64,000 bases of DNA from NCBI GenBank assembly GCA_950295325.1, contig OX485804.1:16988001-17052000 (forward strand). The letters run 5' to 3'. This document shows positions 23,101 to 35,789 of this stretch, one piece after another. This DNA comes from Polytrichum commune (Eukaryota; Streptophyta; Polytrichopsida; Polytrichales; Polytrichaceae). The translations under genes and the position numbers were made by a program. The notes beneath the pieces are model-generated. The model was not told the DNA's origin, did not search any database, and worked only from the letters and a program-made list of their open reading frames with translations. Every line of letters begins with the position of its first letter. Within the stretch, counting starts at the first letter, position 1.

Positions 23101-23349
23101 CCAACGTCTTTCGTTGGCTCCGAGTGAGGATTTTTCAGGGGCTAACTGTCTATTTCAATTTGATAAGGTGGTCCATAGACTCAAGAGGTATTTGAGTGAG
23201 TTGTCAAGCCAAAAAACACCTTTACTAAACTTACATGGACAAGTATAATTTGACTTACCTCCAACCAACTTTATTCTAGTTTGTCAGACTATGGACTTGC
23301 CCTTGCTTGAGAGTCCCTTATCCTACGTTACCTTGGGCAGTATGCCCAC
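20101..23349. other. AT-rich stretch without recognisable genes
   Basis: Only short open frames with no family motif. Purine-rich plus-strand sequence over 20650-21990 resembles a decayed coding or LTR-retrotransposon internal region (following the gypsy remnant) but has many stops in all frames. 22930-23130 is locally richer in C and G. No RNA gene, LTR pair or inverted repeat was found by eye. Confidence 0.4.
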
Positions 23350-24052
23350 ATGTTTGATGCACTAGAAGAAAAGTTGATTCCCACCTGGATGGCCATTACC
23401 TGGCTGCTTGAAGACTATGGCATCCATTACTGGAGAATTTTGAGACAATGGTCTGTGGTACCCCCAACAACTATGGCTAATCATTCGCACATTTGTTTTT
23501 GTCCCCACAAAAACAAATGGAATCCAACAGCCATCCTATCCAGTGGCGAATACAATTGGTCATTGATAATTGGGCCAAAATCTATAGCTGTTGAGTGCAA
23601 GACTACTTACAAACATTTTTTTCAAGAGTATATCCATCATTGTGACCCGGTATGCTATAGAACTATAGTCTTTGCTAATATTCTTGCAGATTGGTGTAGA
23701 TAGTGGAATGTGACTATTGGCATAAATCAATTTAACAAAAGTTATCACAATGTTCTTGCAACTTCTAAAGTTAAAGTATCAACCCATGAGATGGATGAGA
23801 CTGGTGGAGGCTATGGCCATCAATCATTTTATTGTAGGTGCACATAAGTGCCTTATCAATGAGTTTCCACACACAAGAGCATGTCCTTTTGAGAGCTTCT
23901 TGAGGTGGCAGTGCAACCACGCACTTGAATTGGTGGTCCGAGACGAAGACCTTCACAAGGCACTCGAGAAACTGGAAACCACAGAGTTAAAACGAGGAGC
24001 GGAAGAAGCTGCTCAAAACCAAAGATGTCCCCCGAAGCTGCTCAAAAAATAA
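23350..24052 (+). pseudogene. Unrecognised coding remnant in two frames
   Basis: Two open stretches on the plus strand, 23350-23703 (117 aa, containing LEEKLIPTWMAITWLLEDYG and YNWSLIIGPKSIAVE) and 23750-24052 (100 aa, ending in a charged ELKRGAEEAAQNQ region), lie in different frames and look like one frameshifted protein. Amino-acid composition is protein-like and Trp-rich. I do not recognise the family. Its setting between retroelement-like sequences suggests a transposon-borne gene. Confidence 0.3.
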
Positions 24053-27000
24053 GTTGCTAGACGGCCAACAATTAGATTAGTAGGTGTCGTCCGATTTTTT
24101 GGCCTCGAGACCCCAAAAACCCTAAATTAGGGCTCTCTAGGGCCTAGCCTAGCTACGGCAAGTGAATTAGTTAGATAAGTAGTGACTAAAATCACTAAAA
24201 AGCTAAAAGTAGCTAGCCTAGGTAAAAAAGACCAAAAGTTAGGTCAATTGGTAAATTAGTAAGTAAATTGGGTTTTAGTAGCTTCTCAAAAGACTTTTTG
24301 ATTAGATCCGGAGCTACCAAACCTATTGGGAAGAGGTTTGGAAGCCCCCGAACCTCCCCGGAAAAGGGTAAGGGGGAGGAAGATGAAGTTAGACGGACCG
24401 CATTTCTTCGTGTTCGCAATCGTGTTTCGTGTGCAAAATTTGTAATTTCCTCTCGTGAAGAGAGTTTGCGAGTGAAAGATCGAATAAAGTTCTTAATTCA
24501 TTACTCAACTGGGTGTGAAACCCATTGCACATTGCTTGTGTGTGATTTTTATTTGGAAAAATTGGTTGTGTGGAAATTTGCTTGCGAAAAATCTAATTTG
24601 AACGCTGATCAGTTTCTTAAAATAGTAGATTTCAGGCTGCAGTTGAGTTTTCATGCCTTGTTGTGAGAAGTTAATGTGCAATAAGTGTGTGCTCCAATTG
24701 GATTCAAGGAATTGGATAATACGAGCTTGAGGTCAACCAATTAGAATAATTTGCAATCAGAGTGTTAAGTTTGATGTGAGATTCTTATTTTGCAAATTCC
24801 GAAGTCACACAAATCTGATTGCACGAGGGTTTGAAAAAATCGCCGCCGGGAGTCTCTCGGAGCTGAGAAGGCCAATTTCAGGTGCTGATGCAAGAGCGTT
24901 ACTGATTGATCTCGAGAAGTTTAGAGAAGTTACCTCAAATACCTTAAGGAAAATTGAAAGATGGCAACATGTAACCAATTGAATTTGGAAATATCCGTAA
25001 ATTCAAGCGACATCTCAAAGGGACTGTGCTTTCGAAGAGACTGATTCGGCCAAAGAATCAAGGAGCCGAATTCGAATGTAGGGGTTTTAATCAATTTGTG
25101 GGAAGAATGCAAGTCCGAGGATTGAAGCGCTGAGGAATCAGGTGGTGTTTGTAAATTTGAAATGGCCAAAAACAACTAAGAATCATTAAATTTGATTGAA
25201 GCAATCCCCTGTTGCGGAGGAGAAAGAAGCAGGGGAGAAGAAGAAGAAGAAGAAGAAGAAGGGGCCACGTGGCGCAAGGAGGAGCATCCTCCCAAACCAG
25301 AGTTCACGCTGGGAAAGAGGCTGGGAAATAACTAGCTGCAAAATACCCATGTTCACACTGCAGCAGGCAACATGCTGTAAATCCTTGGATTTATGGAGGC
25401 TGAACTTACTTTTACTGCAGGTAAAAACTACTTTGAGATTTAAATATCTAAAATTAAGGCATTAAAGCCTATTTCAACATCATTTAATTATCTAAATGGG
25501 CATTTTGCACAATCCAACATACAAATAAATCAACTACCATTGGAAAATCAATGAAAAAATGTTTTTAAACACTTTTGCAAAGCGACAAGGAGTAAATTAA
25601 GGCATGTTTTAATACATTAAATAAATTGAATAATCTAAACAAATTTAGAAGTGATTTCTAAATCAAAAGGAATTAAAGTAATAAATAATTCCCTAAGGTA
25701 TTTAGGGCCTAAGAATTAAATTGGAATTAAATTGGTATTAAGGAACCCGTTATTGCGAGATAAATATACTAAAAAGAAAGTAAAAATGGGTTAAAGCTTA
25801 TTAATGAATCATGGTATTTGATCCGCCAATGAGGTTGGGGTGAGGACCATGTATTATTAAACTGATATCATTAAATTGAAGATTAATTAAGGAAAGACTG
25901 TGAATAGATTTCTTGATACACTAAATTGGCGGTAATTAAGGAGAGACAATGAAATTCACCAGAGTGCCCTTGGCTCTAGTGAAGGAGTGGTTACTGGATA
26001 CTTGAAAAAGACAATTGTTGAGCCGTGACTCCCTGCAAGAAACTTCGAAAGTCAAAATTGGTCACTATTGGACAATGGTTGTGAGGGAGTGACTGAGCAA
26101 TTACATGTATCGCTATGAGTGACCTTTAACCCCAATTAAATAATACCTAAAGTTCCCTTTAAAAGCTAATTTCTTTAGGATTGTCGTCCTAAACTCATCT
26201 TAATCCCTTTGTGATCTATCAATTAACTTAATGGTGATCCCTAGATATAAAATATGACACTCATTTGGTCTTCCCTGTGTGGTTTTCTTAATTGGAACCC
26301 AAACAAAAAAACCTATCTACAGCAGGGGGTTAAATCATCGTAAAATTTTGGTTTTTCAGCTCAAATATGAAAACAAAGTTTCTAGTTGTTCATCACAAAT
26401 CTCAAACAATAATCGGAAATGGAAATAGAAGCTCAAACATTAACAGGCCGTAGCGGAGATCAAACCACCTTAGCCATATAACATGCCGGTTACCAATTAG
26501 TATATTAATAAGATACTATGTGAGGTTAATTGGCCATGATTAGTAAGCCAATTTGGACTAGTAGGCTATGAAGAGGGCAAGTAAACATTAGTGAAACTAA
26601 GAGGAAACTAGTAAGTCACATAGCAAGCCACTTAGGATTAGTGGACTTCAAGGTGGCAAGTAGCCGTCTAGGCCACATAGGTAAGGCAAACGAAGGTAGA
26701 AGTAAATAAGGACCAAGAAATGATTTCTTGGTTAGCCTTAGGAATCTTCCCATACCTAGATAATATATAGGTAGATTCTAGGCTATAATCTACTACATCT
26801 TGAATGTAAAAGAAGATGAGGATTTTATGAGCTCTTTCCAAGGATGTATGGAAGAGCTATCTACATTTTCTTAGAGAAATTAAGGATATGATAAATTAAG
26901 AGGACGGCACATGTTAGGCACCTCCTCTCACTATATATAGAGTAGGATTAGCGTTAGAATACCTTACCTTATTCACGACAATAGGCTACACGAGAGCTAG

Positions 27001-28250
27001 GTCCTTTGTATCATTTACCATTTTGGAATATACGAGCTTCAAGCTCAACCTTCGTCATAGTTATTCAAGGTGGAGGCAAAGCAAAGTTTTAGCTTAGACA
27101 TAGTTAAGTTGAGCAATGGTGAATGCAACTTGAGATATCCTATAGCAACTCACATGAGGTGAGATATTACATAAGTTAGAGTGAGGTAGTTTATATAGCA
27201 AAATGATTTGGAAAACTTGACATAAAAATTGAGAGACAATTATAAAGGAGTGGCTTATGGAGTCAAACATTTGATGAGGAAATTGGATACTCACATGAGG
27301 TAAGAATAGACACAAGAGTGGATAGGAGTTAAATCGAGGTGATTATTACAAAAACAAGTGAGACTTGAAGGGTTTTAAGTGCAAGTGTGAATAATTGAAA
27401 TAGAGAGATTATAGATGTGAGAAGATTGGTTGATACACAAGGCAACTATAAAGAATAAGAGAAAGAGAGGTTATGAATGCAAAAATTGTATGCGGACAAC
27501 TATTGCATGAAAACTAACCTCCACATAATTCTTTTCATTCTTCCTAGGTCATAATTCTCTTAATACAAGAAAGTTGCTTGGTAATTGATAATTTGAAAGA
27601 ACTCCATGATCAAATCATTTCATTTACAAGTATATTATTATTCTACGATATAAGCGGCTATCACTAAGTATCAATGAACTCTATATACCTTACAATATCT
27701 AAGAGGTTAATGAATCATAACTTGAATATTTTTGAAATATAATACGGGAAGTTATGAACAAGGAATGAAGTGTGATGAGTTTTTTTATTCACTTTGATTC
27801 GACTAGACGATGATATTACTTTAACCATTGATTGGTTATGTTATGACTATGTTTAAAATAGAATACAATCAATTATATCGTATATGCTTAAAATATATTA
27901 TATACCGTACCTGCATGGCCAATTTGGCATTTAAGTGCCGAATAATTATTTTAATTACTGCAAGGTCATTATGCAATTACAACAATATTTTAATCATTAT
28001 TCGACACCCATGAACAATATTAACGAAACATTCGGCATTATAATTGTAGTTTGTTATTTTTGTTACATTCATCCCTCCTCTTAACGTTTTAAGCTCAAAA
28101 ATACTGTGATTTTTGTAGACAATATGTTTTCATGAAATAGTTTACAGTCTGAGGATGGGGTTGTATGTATGAACAATTTCGATGCAAAAATTTAGTATAG
28201 AGGTTTATATGTGTAGAGTAGTGTGATAGTGAGAGGTTTCCTAGATTACA
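24053..28250. other. AT-rich stretch without recognisable genes
   Basis: Contains a GAA trinucleotide run at about 25234-25260 and a G-rich patch near 24330-24400. Some phrases (CATGTAACCAATTG) recur at 36950, suggesting old retroelement fragments. Open frames are short and lack motifs. No gene is supported. Confidence 0.4.
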
Positions 28251-28259
28251 ATGGCATTT

Positions 28260-30005
28260 CACAGTGAGAAGAAACAAACAGTGCTCACTTTTATATTCAA
28301 AACAATCACACAAGAAGATAGAGAAGTAGTTCTTGCAAAAGAAATTGAGGTTTTGAATGAGGCAGCTGAAATTCACAAAAATTTGGAAAGAGAGAGTTAA
28401 AAAAAACGTCCAATAGGTCGTCCTAGAAAGTCTTCAATTCTACTTCAACCTCAACAAATCAAGAAAGAGAAGGAAGGTGATGAAGAGCACAAAGGAGGCA
28501 ATCAACACAAGACGAAAAGAGGACCATACAATAAATGGTTCACAAAATAGCTTTTCCCTCCTATTGAGAGGGTTGTCAAAAGGTATTGGAGAAACACTGA
28601 TACTGTCAATTACTTGAAACTAGCATTCAAAACTTCTCACGCTTCAAGTCCTTATGAGAAGTTAAGTAGAGCAAGTTTATGGAATTGGTTTGATGACAAA
28701 GGTGATCTAAGACCTAATTTCAAAGAAGCATCAGAGCTAGGACATCATGTGAAATATCAAAAGCAAAATCTTTATGTCCTAGAAAATCACCCTCATGTGA
28801 AGGATCAGTTGGTGTCTAAACTTGAAAAATTGAGGGAAAGAAGTTATACTCTTTCGCTTAGCATTATCCAACCAATCTTGAGAGGCATGATTGAAGCTGT
28901 AGCACCTGAATTAATAGATGACACTCCTGGAGGCTTCTCTGTGTCAATGAGATGGACAAGAAAATTTGTTAAATTCTATATGAATTGGACATTTCGTAAA
29001 GGAACTACAATTGCAAGCAAAGTTCCTATTGATTGGATGGAACAAAGATTAAATATGAATTACAGAATAGCTTATCTTGTGAAAGTGTACAACATTCCTC
29101 CATACTTGGTGATAAACTCAAACCAAACAGGTATTCATTTAGTACCATCAGTAGGAGGAAGAACATGGGATGTTAAAGGAGTCAATGATGTCAAAATCCT
29201 AGGTTTAGAGGACAAAAGACAAATAACATGCGTTATTTCCTCCAATGCATCAGGAGAGTTTTTACCCCCTCAATTGATATTTACACGTACTGCTAATCGG
29301 TGTTTGCCAAAGTACACTGAAGCAAAAGCAAGGTGTTTAGAAGAAGGTTGGCATCTTACATTTTGAGCTAATCATTGGAGCACATTGGAGACTTCAAAGC
29401 AATTCGTGGAGAAGGTTCTTGAACCTTACTTAGCCTCTATGATCAACTTGCACAATCTACCAAGGAATCAAAAACTTGTTTGGTTAATAGATTCATGGTC
29501 AGTACATAAGAGTTCTGAATTTTTAAATTGGATCAAGAGTGAGCATACCAATGTCCTAGTTCTATTTGTTCCAGCCAATTGTACCTCAAAGTTGCAACAT
29601 GCTGATGTGATTCTCCAAAGGCCTTTGAAACATGCCTTTAAGCTGCATTTTCACAAATGGACCACATCACAAGTTAGAACTCAAATTGAGGGTAGCAGAG
29701 AAGGAGATGTACACTTGAGGATGAGCAATTTGAAGCCACTAATTTGTGAATGGCTTCACAATGCATGGACACAAATCAAGAACATGCAAGACATGATTAT
29801 CAAGGACTGGGACAAGTGTGGAATAGACAAGGCATTCATAAATGAATTTCAACTCAAGGCTATGGTGGCAAATGCTGAATCTCCACTCTTCAAAGTGAGT
29901 CCAGAAATTGAAGAAAATATTGAAGAATATAACATCTCAGATCCTACAATACCACTTAACAAAATTGTTAGTGAGTTTCTTGCAGTTGATGTGGAGGAAA
30001 CTTAG
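28260..30005 (+). pseudogene. Pogo/Tigger-like DDE transposase pseudogene
   Basis: One reading frame carries the whole protein but is cut by stops at 28398-28400 (TAA), 28548-28550 (TAG) and 29364-29366 (TGA). Order: an AT-hook-like RPIGRPRK near 28405; a helix-turn-helix-like region (SRASLWNWFDDKGDLRPNF); then a DDE_1 domain with SNQTGI where the first catalytic Asp is expected (Asn at 29121), LIDSWSVH (Asp at 29490) and NCTSKLQHADV (Asp at 29604). Pogo-type enzymes use three Asp residues and insert at TA. The changed first Asp and the three stops mean that it is inactive. Inverted ends were not located. It is not visibly the source of the element in intron 4 of copy A, whose remnant reading differs. 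Confidence 0.75.
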
Positions 30006-30684
30006 ACTTAGCTTTTGTAGTTGATGTAGAGGAAACTTAAACCTAACTTCTCCTAGCAACGTTCGACTGCATAAGAAACTGAGGTTGCCAGAGAATGTGG
30101 ACATGGATGCGATCAGAGTTGAAATTCTTAAGAGTGGCAAGTTGATACAAGTCACGCATGTGACAACAAATCAACACAACAATGGAGCAAAATCAGTTGC
30201 CGCTGCTTCGGAGGAACCATCTACATCGATGTCGCAGGCAACTACTCCACCCAAGCACTAGTTTAATATGAATGTAGTTGAAATTAGGTGTGAAATTAGG
30301 AATTGTAATGAGAACATGAAATTAATGGTTGTTGGGAATTATCCTAAATTCCGGGAGGCTGATGTTAAGGTGGTGGACATTCTTAAAATCAATTTGTACT
30401 TATGTGCAGATGTTGTCACACAAGGTTAGAATTATGTTGGATCCTAACAAAACCAATGTGGCCCTTAGCTTGGTAACACAACCTCTATTCTGCAAATCTT
30501 GATACGGTTCATCAAAGCTGGATTCCCAAATTCTGACACTGTAAAACACTATCAACACTTGCTATCACATTCCAAACATCTTAGCAGTCATATTTTGTCA
30601 ACAAACCTCGGAATACACTTCACCTGATCCACATTAATAACAACGATTGGAGTGAGTGAGTTGCAATCATCTTGAGAGGAAACT
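30006..30684. other. Sequence downstream of the pogo pseudogene, no gene seen
   Basis: The first ~60 bp repeat the phrase TTGATGT(A/G)GAGGAAACTTA, a local duplication of the transposase 3' end (29985-30005 and 30018-30040). Beyond that only short readings appear, such as an acidic-basic one near 30080-30250, with no motif. Confidence 0.4.
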
Positions 30685-30957
30685 ATGGCAGTCAAGCCAT
30701 GTTCAAGTACAAAAAGTGCAGATCGGCAAGAGGTCCCAAAGAAAAACCAGAGCCAAGATCACAAGAGAATAAAAAACCTACCAAACGCCGATGGAGTGCT
30801 TCGAAACGTTCTGGCTTTCGGTGCGAAAGCCACAGCCCGGCTCTGCACCGAGGCTGCGACGGTCCTCTGCAGCGCCCGCGACACAAACCCTAAGATCTTC
30901 GTTCCGCTAAGTAAAAGGGAGAGCAGAGACAAGCCAAGCCAGAACCGCACGTGTTGA
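30685..30957 (+). other. GC-rich open frame, 90 aa, unrecognised
   Basis: A short island of higher GC inside AT-rich DNA, with an open frame reading NLPNADGVLRNVLAFGAKAT and TNPKIFVPLSKRESRDK. Overlapping frames on both strands are also open, as is common in GC-rich DNA, so coding is uncertain. The contrast with its neighbours suggests a gene fragment, perhaps an exon carried in by a transposon. No domain was recognised. Confidence 0.25.
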
Positions 30958-33900
30958 TTTCATCTATTTCGGCAATTCATCCATGAATTTTATCAACTTT
31001 GGACAGTGAGGCCTTGTATTTATCACATATTTCGGCACCTCACAAAATGACTTATTTTCTGCTGAACTGGCCATGCAGGTACGGCATATGAGATAGTGGC
31101 GAATCCATAATTGGTTGTGAGATTGACAATTTGAGAAATAGAAAAAATATATATATTTGAAAGAAACCCAAAACGGTTACTTGGCCGTTGAAGAAGGACA
31201 TTTGGACACTCGTAGGAGGTTGTTTAGTTACATTGAAGACAGTCACTTGGCCACTTGAGGAAGATTATTTGGATACTTGAAGGAAATTATGTGTGACTTG
31301 AATATTTGCCACTTGAAGAAAAAGTTACTTGTTACTCGGTACTCGGCGACTTGAAGAAACTTACGACCATTTGGATACTCGAAGAAATATCATTAAGAGG
31401 TTGCACTAAAAATAAACTGTAATTTATGTCATTGAGGAACCAAAGGACACACAAAAAGAAGGGGATTATTATAAGAGGAATGACTAAGTTGAGTTAATAA
31501 CTCAAGGATGCCTCCTCAAGAGTTGATAAGAAAATGGAAATTAGTAGAGGTATCACTACACATGTGAAGAGGAAATCTCCTTTACATGGGAAGAGAGTAT
31601 CTAACAACCACTTCATTATTGTTAAAATACAATCCACACATGTTTCAACAGAAAGCAGTTCCAGTAATTGACACTAACAATTAGGAGACTGAAAATAAGA
31701 CTTGCAAAAGAGGAAAAAGTCTTGGAACGAAAGGTAACTTGGCTTCATTGAAGACGGTTACTTGGCTACTTACCGAATGTAATAGAAAGGACAACCGCGA
31801 GACGATAATAACGCACGACAAGGAAATTAGGTAGTTAGATCATCATAATCTGGACGATGCTCTAAGTCACCACGATACGGTCAACCCTAGGACAAGTGGA
31901 GGTAGTTGAGCTCTACACTAGTGAACTAGAAAAATCCCAAATAATTCAGTGAGAACAGACAATAGTCTCGAGATATCGGAAAAATGGATTAGGAAGAACA
32001 ATAGTCTGATACATGTCATTGTAGTTATTTATATTTGAAAGGCTCTCAGTTAGATATGTAGGATTTGAGAAACAAAAGGAGAGCTCTCAAAGGAGAGCAA
32101 GAAAAGTTGGGAGAGCCGAAAATATAGATAATTGTTTTTGAATCCATATCACAATTCCTTGAAGTCAAATATAGTTATTTTGTGTAGATGCAATTGTTGG
32201 AATCGTGAAGTAATTTGGAATAACTTCGAGGTGAATGAACTGGAGTATATCTTAGTTTAAGTTGCTTTTGTGTACCATTTTGTTTAAGAATTGTTGCGTG
32301 AAGCAAAATGTGCAGGAATTGGAGATTGTAATAATAAGAAGATAAATCATGATCCATATCTTAAGTCTATAGCCTCGGGTTGTACGTTGCTGGAGTTAGT
32401 AAGTTTAGTAGAAATTGGAATATGAATTTACTTGAGCCTAGATAAAATTGGATGGCATTCAGTAAGGTTGGGTGACTCATGTTGGAATGTTTAACGTTTA
32501 TTGGAGAAATCAGTGAATCAACCTAGGGGACGAGACTGTGGTCTTGTCTAAATTTGGACTCCCAAATGTAAATTGAGTTTATTTCTAGAGAAGGAACAAG
32601 TAGAGAATCTTGAATGATTAAATCTGCAGTATATAAGAAACCTGAAATAATATTTTGCATACTATAGCCCGAGTATATTATTAAAGTGAGTTGTCAAGGC
32701 AAGGTGAATGAGTTGCAAGGCCATTGTCTGTGAGAGATATGGTATGAGAGAAGAGGCTTGGATCCCTGAAATAATTATTGATAACTAAAGCAGAGTGTTA
32801 GGGTTGGTAACTCTATTGCCTTGTAGTGAGTTATTCGCATGTATTGATAACCTACTCAAAAGGGAAAGAACTCTAATAGGAAATCAAAAATTATGAGTTC
32901 GAACATACATGAAATAATACATGCAAATGAATTTACAGTCAATTGGTTGAGATATTTAATTCTAGAATGTTACTACTCAAAATGATCCTTTTGATGGAAT
33001 GCCTTTGAGTGTGGAAGTTAGGCAAGTCATCAATGAAGTTTGTGCATTGGCTATATTACTAACAAGGTTGGCAAGGACATAGCCTTATTTGTGCTATATT
33101 ATTTGCAAACCATTAAGTTAACCCTTGGCAAGAGAGGAAAGTGTTCAAACACCCAAGACCATTGACTACGAAAAGGTGGAGGATGATCAATAGTTTTACT
33201 AAAGGGAATCTTGGTAAGTGCACTGGGAATCAATCATGAATTTACGCAATTCCATTGTGAGTTATTGAAAGGTAATACCTAGTTATGAAACATACTTGTC
33301 TATAGCCTTGAATTTGATTAGGAAGGTTGTACCTTCAAGATAGTATCTGATGAGGAAACGAGGGTGCAAATTGAACATTAAGTTCCTCATAATAAGTTGA
33401 AAGAACCATGCCATAGAAACCTAACTAGGAAGTATGGTCTGATTTACAATTGCACGGAGGGATGCTAGGATTATTTGAGTAAAGGAAAGGCCAAAGACTA
33501 CAGTCGGACAATGTAAATAAAAAAACATAAGTTAATCAAAGAAGAACGAAAATCCTGAAAGAGTGATTGCACTGCAATATCAAGTAACACTAAAAAAGAT
33601 CAATTCATACAAGACCATTGACAACACCAAAGTGCCCTTGGGTTTGGTAAATAAACATAAATGGGATACTTTTGCAAGACAATTGACCATGGTTGCGCCT
33701 ATGCTTGTGCACTGCACTTGGTCCAATTAAAATGAACTCGCTGCCATACCATTGCCTGGGCAGTTAAAAGGAAGGTAAGTGACTGTCACAATTGCATCCA
33801 CTGACATCGACGGTTTTTCACATCTGTACCTCTCATCCACCATCTAATCGTCAATTCAACCCGGAAACAAAGTCAAATAACCTTCTGTTTGCCCTAATAA

Positions 33901-33999
33901 ACCTTATCTAAGACACCTAGACATATTATACGAATCGCCTTTTGAATCTTCCCCGATCGTTCCCTAGTTGATTGTTCATAGCCAAAATCTAAACTACAT
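30958..33999. other. AT-rich stretch without recognisable genes
   Basis: 31170-31400 contains degenerate repeats of a phrase like GTTACTTGGCCACTTGAAGAA (about six loose copies; it also recurs near 31735-31765). The rest has only short open frames. No gene, RNA or clear element is supported. Confidence 0.4.
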
Positions 34000-35789
34000 G
34001 GAATTCAAAGTCAATTGAATTCAATATTGAGAGGCTCAAACCTCGTAGTGATAACATTGCTTATGTGTTCCAATGAAACGCCCACATTGGACTCGTGATC
34101 ATAGGCTAGTACACAAAATCTCGGCAACTTCCACTATTCGGCATTCTTCATGCTACTAGTCAAAAAGGTTAAGTAGCATGTGCGTCATGTAGACGGCGGC
34201 CCGCCTCGAGTATCCTTGAATTGCTCCCAATTCCCAAAGCTATTGTTTCCTCTCTTCACGCACTTCTCAAAGGATTTGCAACACACTGTTATTGAGGTCG
34301 ACAAATTCAAAACATGCCCTCTGCGTGTGATGATAATAATAATAATAGTAGTAATAATATTCTAATGAGGAGGCTCGCATGACGAGGATAAATTGGTCAC
34401 TAGAACAAGTGTTTGGGGAGAATTTGAGCATAACCGGTGAAGATCCTAGCGTTTCCAACTCCAACCGGTTACGTGTTCACATCTTTCGGTTTCTCTTCAT
34501 TAATTTGAGGTATGTTCTATAGATTCCTTGAAAATGATTCGTAAAATTCTTGAGGTCTTGCACTTCAACCGGTTATTTCTCAAACTCAACCGGTTCATTT
34601 GTAACTAATCGCCGGTTCTCCCCAGACATTGTTTGGAACTAGTTCTTTGCTGCCTCTTGAAAGAATTTAAGGTTCACACACACACTTGCCAATGTTTCAA
34701 GAAAGCTACACTAAAATTGGTACATAAAATATATGATCCACCCTAAAGTTTTCACATCGATCCTTGATTGCACATTATTTGTCGACCCCCAATATTAAGC
34801 ATAACGGGTAATATATTTGTGGACCACACTAAGAGGTGGTCCTCACCAAAATCGTAATGAAGGACTGCAAGTTGCGTTCAATGATTTCCCGCTTTGAGGG
34901 ATGTGACTCAAACAAAGAAGTGGCCTAAGAGTGAATACAAGAACTATAAGAAATCAATATAGTGGTTCTTTGGAACAGTTTTGGTGTGAACCCAAGAAAG
35001 ACTATAGTGGGTTCTTCTTCTTCTTCTTCTTCTTCTAAATGATATTTAATATAAAGGTGAAAGGAAACCCAACAACACTCTAATTGATAGAGGTTCTCAA
35101 TATGATTGATACGTTCGAATGGAAATAAGCCCCAATTTTGTGTATAGACAATTCATTTGACTTTGCCCCAATTCACCTAAACTCAACGTATACTTAGCAT
35201 GTACTTCTAATTGTGCATTCTCCCTTTTTAACAATAACCCACAAATATATAGAGAAGAATATTATGTATAAGTGCCACATCATTGGAAAGGTGATTAACG
35301 TATGGTCTAACAAAAACAAGTAAAATCTACCTTCCTTCCATATTCCCTCCCTCCATTTCCTCCTTCATTGCATTTCTCTCCTCCTCCCTTTTCCTTCCTC
35401 CGTACCTTAATATTCATTCTTTGGATCTTCGCTTGCCCAATGTACATTGTGGTCAAGAAAGCTTAGCTAAGATCCAATAGTATGCTGACGTAATTTTGGT
35501 ACTTTGGTCACTCATCTTTGACAAATGGAGCCACGTTTTTGCAGGATCCCTTATCGAAACAAAAAGATGAATTGTTAAGTTAGGTCCGGTTGACCACTGC
35601 ACTGAATGAATATTATATTTAGTGTCATATGGCATTTTATGTGACTGCGGTGACTTTTCTAATGAATAGGTTTACAAAAAACTGTCATCTCAACTTACTT
35701 TAGTTCATCCACTTATGGTATATTATGTATCCTAACAATCCTGTGATGAATTCTTGTCATAAACGATTTAAATTTTGATGAAAAGTCAA
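34000..35789. other. Gene-free stretch with a patch shared with 8.9 kb
   Basis: 34000-34170 resembles 8900-9080. 34325-34360 holds an (ATA/GTA)n run, and 35009-35036 a (TTC)n run. 34440-34640 repeats the phrase CAACCGGTT several times. No gene was seen. Confidence 0.45.
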
